DNA from: Clostridia bacterium
Lineage (GTDB): Bacteria > Bacillota_A > Clostridia > Oscillospirales > Butyricicoccaceae
Length of the DNA stretch: 6,698 nucleotides
NCBI GenBank assembly: GCA_017548175.1
Contig: JAFYMZ010000187.1
Span: 1 to 6,698, forward strand
Direction: 5' to 3'
Of the stretch, positions 5,116 to 6,698 are shown in pieces (position 1 is the first letter of the stretch; each line of letters starts with the position of its first letter). Made by a program: the position numbers and the translations under genes. The notes under the pieces were generated by a model. The model saw nothing but the letters and a program-made list of their open reading frames with translations, was not told the DNA's origin and made no database searches.

Positions 5116-6585
5116 ATGTCCCATCGGGAAGACATATCCCGCAGTCTGGAGACCAACATCCAAGAGATTCGCCGCCGCTTCGGCGAAGACGGCACCTTGC
5201 TGGAGCATCGGTTCGCACCGGCCAGACAGCGAAACGGCGGGCTGGAATGCTGCCTGTTCTGCATTGACGGTATGGTGAACTCTGCCCTGATTAACGATAA
5301 CATCATCCGCCCCGTGGTGCTGCTGGAAACCCCTTTGCCGCCCGATGCCGATCCGGCAGCCTTTCTGGAGCAGCGGGTCATGCAGACCAACGAAGTCCGT
5401 CGGGTGGACAAGTTCTCGCAACTGATGCCCAGACTGTTGTACGGCGATACCGTGGTCTTTTGCCGGGGCAGCACGCAGGCATTGGTCATCGGCAGCAAAG
5501 GCTTTGTCAAGCGCGGCGTTACCGAACCCCCCAACGAGCCTTATCTAAAGGGTCCGCGAGAGGGCTTCACCGAGCCGCTGCTGCATAATCTGGCGATGCT
5601 GCGCCGCAAATTGCGCACCGAAGACCTGCGCTATGAATATTTCACCTTGGGCGAAACCAGCGGCACCGCCTGCTGCCTGTGCTATCTGGAACAAATCGTA
5701 GACCGCCGTGCGCTGGCAGAATTGCGCCGCAGGCTCAGCAAGGTGCGCATTGACGGCGTGCTGGATTCCAACTATGTGGCAGAACTCATCAGCGACAGTA
5801 AACTGGCGCCGGTGCGTACCACCGGTACCACCGAGCGGCCCGATGTGGTCGCCGCCAAACTGCTGGAAGGTCGCATCGCCATTTTGGTGGACGGCTCGCC
5901 TGTGGTGGTCACCGTGCCGCATATCCTGCTGGAACTCTTTCAGGCAGGCGAAGACTATTATGTAAACTATGCCTTTGCCGCCATCAACCGTTTTTTACGC
6001 ATAATGGGCTTTATCCTCAGCATCTCGGTGGCACCCGTGTATCTGGCGCTGGTGGGGTATCATCAGGAACTGCTGCCCCTGCCGCTGCTGCTCAGCATCT
6101 CGCAAGCCACCCAAGGCGTGCCCTTTCCTGCGATGGTAGAGGTCTTGCTGCTGCTCTTTCAGTTTGAAGTACTGCGGGAAGCCGGCAGCCGCACCACTTC
6201 CAGTTTGGGACAGACCCTGTCGGTGGTAGGCGGCTTGGTCATCGGTCAGTCGGCGGTGGAAGCCAAACTGGTGGCGGCGCCCACCCTCATCGTGGTGGCC
6301 TTCTCCGGCATCACCGGCCTCATTGCGCCCAAACTGAAAAGTGCCGTCTTTCTCAGCCGCCTGTTCCTTATCCTGCGGGCCAATTTCTACGGCATTTACG
6401 GCTATTTCATCGGGATGGTGGTGCTGCTGGCGTGGTTGGCGCGGCTGCAGTCCTTTGGCGTGCCGATGCTCTCCGGTCTGCCCCTCAGCCGAAACGGTTC
6501 CGGCGAGGACAGTTATCTGCGTCCACCCTTTGCAAAAATGAAAAAGTTCGGCCGCTTTTTGGCCGGATACGGGAGGAAATTATGA
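5116..6585 (+). CDS. gerAA: Spore germination protein, GerA family A subunit (GerAA/GerKA type)
   Basis: This 489-residue protein is the A subunit of a germinant receptor in the spore inner membrane; with B and C subunits it senses small-molecule germinants and triggers ion and dipicolinate release. The soluble N-terminal part (about 1-280) carries family signatures: GPREGFTEPL (146-155), the VRIDGVLDSNYVAELI segment (210-225), TERPDVVAAKLLEGRIAILVDG (239-260) and LFQAGEDYY (274-282). The membrane part (about 285-445) has several hydrophobic segments: about 293-315, 320-352, 366-404 and 425-442. These include the conserved QGVPFPAMVEVLLLLFQFEVLREAG stretch (333-357), GQTLSVVGGLVIGQSAVEA (365-383) and a Lys/Arg-rich C-terminal tail. 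Length matches the family. SpoVAF is a related alternative, but the immediately following GerAC-type lipoprotein favours a receptor operon. The stop shares ATGA with that next gene. Expression is probably forespore-specific through the upstream SigG-like promoter. Confidence 0.93.
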   Translation: MSHREDISRSLETNIQEIRRRFGEDGTLLEHRFAPARQRNGGLECCLFCIDGMVNSALINDNIIRPVVLLETPLPPDADPAAFLEQRVMQTNEVRRVDKFSQLMPRLLYGDTVVFCRGSTQALVIGSKGFVKRGVTEPPNEPYLKGPREGFTEPLLHNLAMLRRKLRTEDLRYEYFTLGETSGTACCLCYLEQIVDRRALAELRRRLSKVRIDGVLDSNYVAELISDSKLAPVRTTGTTERPDVVAAKLLEGRIAILVDGSPVVVTVPHILLELFQAGEDYYVNYAFAAINRFLRIMGFILSISVAPVYLALVGYHQELLPLPLLLSISQATQGVPFPAMVEVLLLLFQFEVLREAGSRTTSSLGQTLSVVGGLVIGQSAVEAKLVAAPTLIVVAFSGITGLIAPKLKSAVFLSRLFLILRANFYGIYGYFIGMVVLLAWLARLQSFGVPMLSGLPLSRNGSGEDSYLRPPFAKMKKFGRFLAGYGRKL

Positions 6586-6698
6586 AAAAAGCCGGATGGA
6601 TACTGCTTTGTCTGGCGCTGCTTTGCACCTGCGCAGGTTGTCGGGATCGGGAAGAAAATCACGACCTGACGGTGGTGGCCGGAATGGCGGTGGACGGC
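6582..6698 (+). CDS. gerAC: Spore germination lipoprotein, GerAC type, 3' end missing
   Basis: Only the first 39 codons are inside the window. They encode Met-Lys-Lys, a hydrophobic core (about 6-16) and a lipobox ending CAGC with Cys20 as the predicted lipidated residue. The sequence CRDREENHDLTVVAGMAVDG follows, which matches the start of GerAC-type C subunits (typically Cys-Trp-Asp-Arg then Glu-Ile-x-Asp-Leu and a hydrophobic strand ending in Asp). The ATG overlaps the A-subunit stop by 4 bp (ATGA), with GGGAGG (6571-6576) 5 nt upstream, so the two are almost certainly co-translated. The gene order is A then C; a B subunit may follow outside the window. Position -3 of the lipobox is Cys instead of the usual Leu, and the signal peptide holds three cysteines before the modified one. 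The rest of the protein is unseen. Confidence 0.85.
   Translation, partial: MKKAGWILLCLALLCTCAGCRDREENHDLTVVAGMAVDG

Overview
The window looks like chromosomal DNA from a GC-rich, spore-forming member of the Firmicutes, most likely class Clostridia. That placement is an inference from three things: GerA-family spore-germination genes, strong AGGAGG-type ribosome binding sites, and an RsiW-type zinc anti-sigma factor. Every supported gene lies on the + strand. The coding DNA is GC-rich, and the one clearly AT-rich island is the gap at about 1267-1399. The species cannot be named from the sequence alone.

Layout. (1) Positions 1-1266 hold the 3' part of a CapA-family gene. Its visible N-terminal part is an 18-bp tandem repeat coding for a Gly-X-Y (collagen-like) linker. 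(2) Positions 1267-1399 hold a hairpin terminator and an AT-rich leader. (3) Positions 1400-5013 hold a tightly packed four-gene block: a second, lipoprotein-type CapA paralogue; the tRNA-dihydrouridine synthase dusB; an ECF sigma factor; and its membrane-bound zinc-finger anti-sigma factor. Successive overlaps are 8, 4 and 4 bp, so the block looks like one translationally coupled operon. It ends at a strong terminator (5028-5060). (4) A near-consensus forespore SigG promoter (5069-5097) then drives a germinant-receptor operon. This begins with a complete GerA-type A subunit (5116-6585) and continues, with a 4-bp overlap, into the first 39 codons of a GerAC-type lipoprotein cut off by the window end.

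How the genes may work together. The two CapA proteins are expected outside the membrane. The sigma/anti-sigma pair is a standard envelope-signal module, so the 1400-5013 operon plausibly links an envelope function to stress-regulated transcription, with dusB as a housekeeping passenger. The germination genes are a separate, sporulation-timed unit. No clearly new system is visible. The features most worth following up are the proline-free Gly-X-Y repeat fused to a CapA domain, the patchy near-identity of the two CapA genes, and the SigG-like promoter placed so close to the gerA Shine-Dalgarno sequence that the leader would be about a dozen nucleotides.
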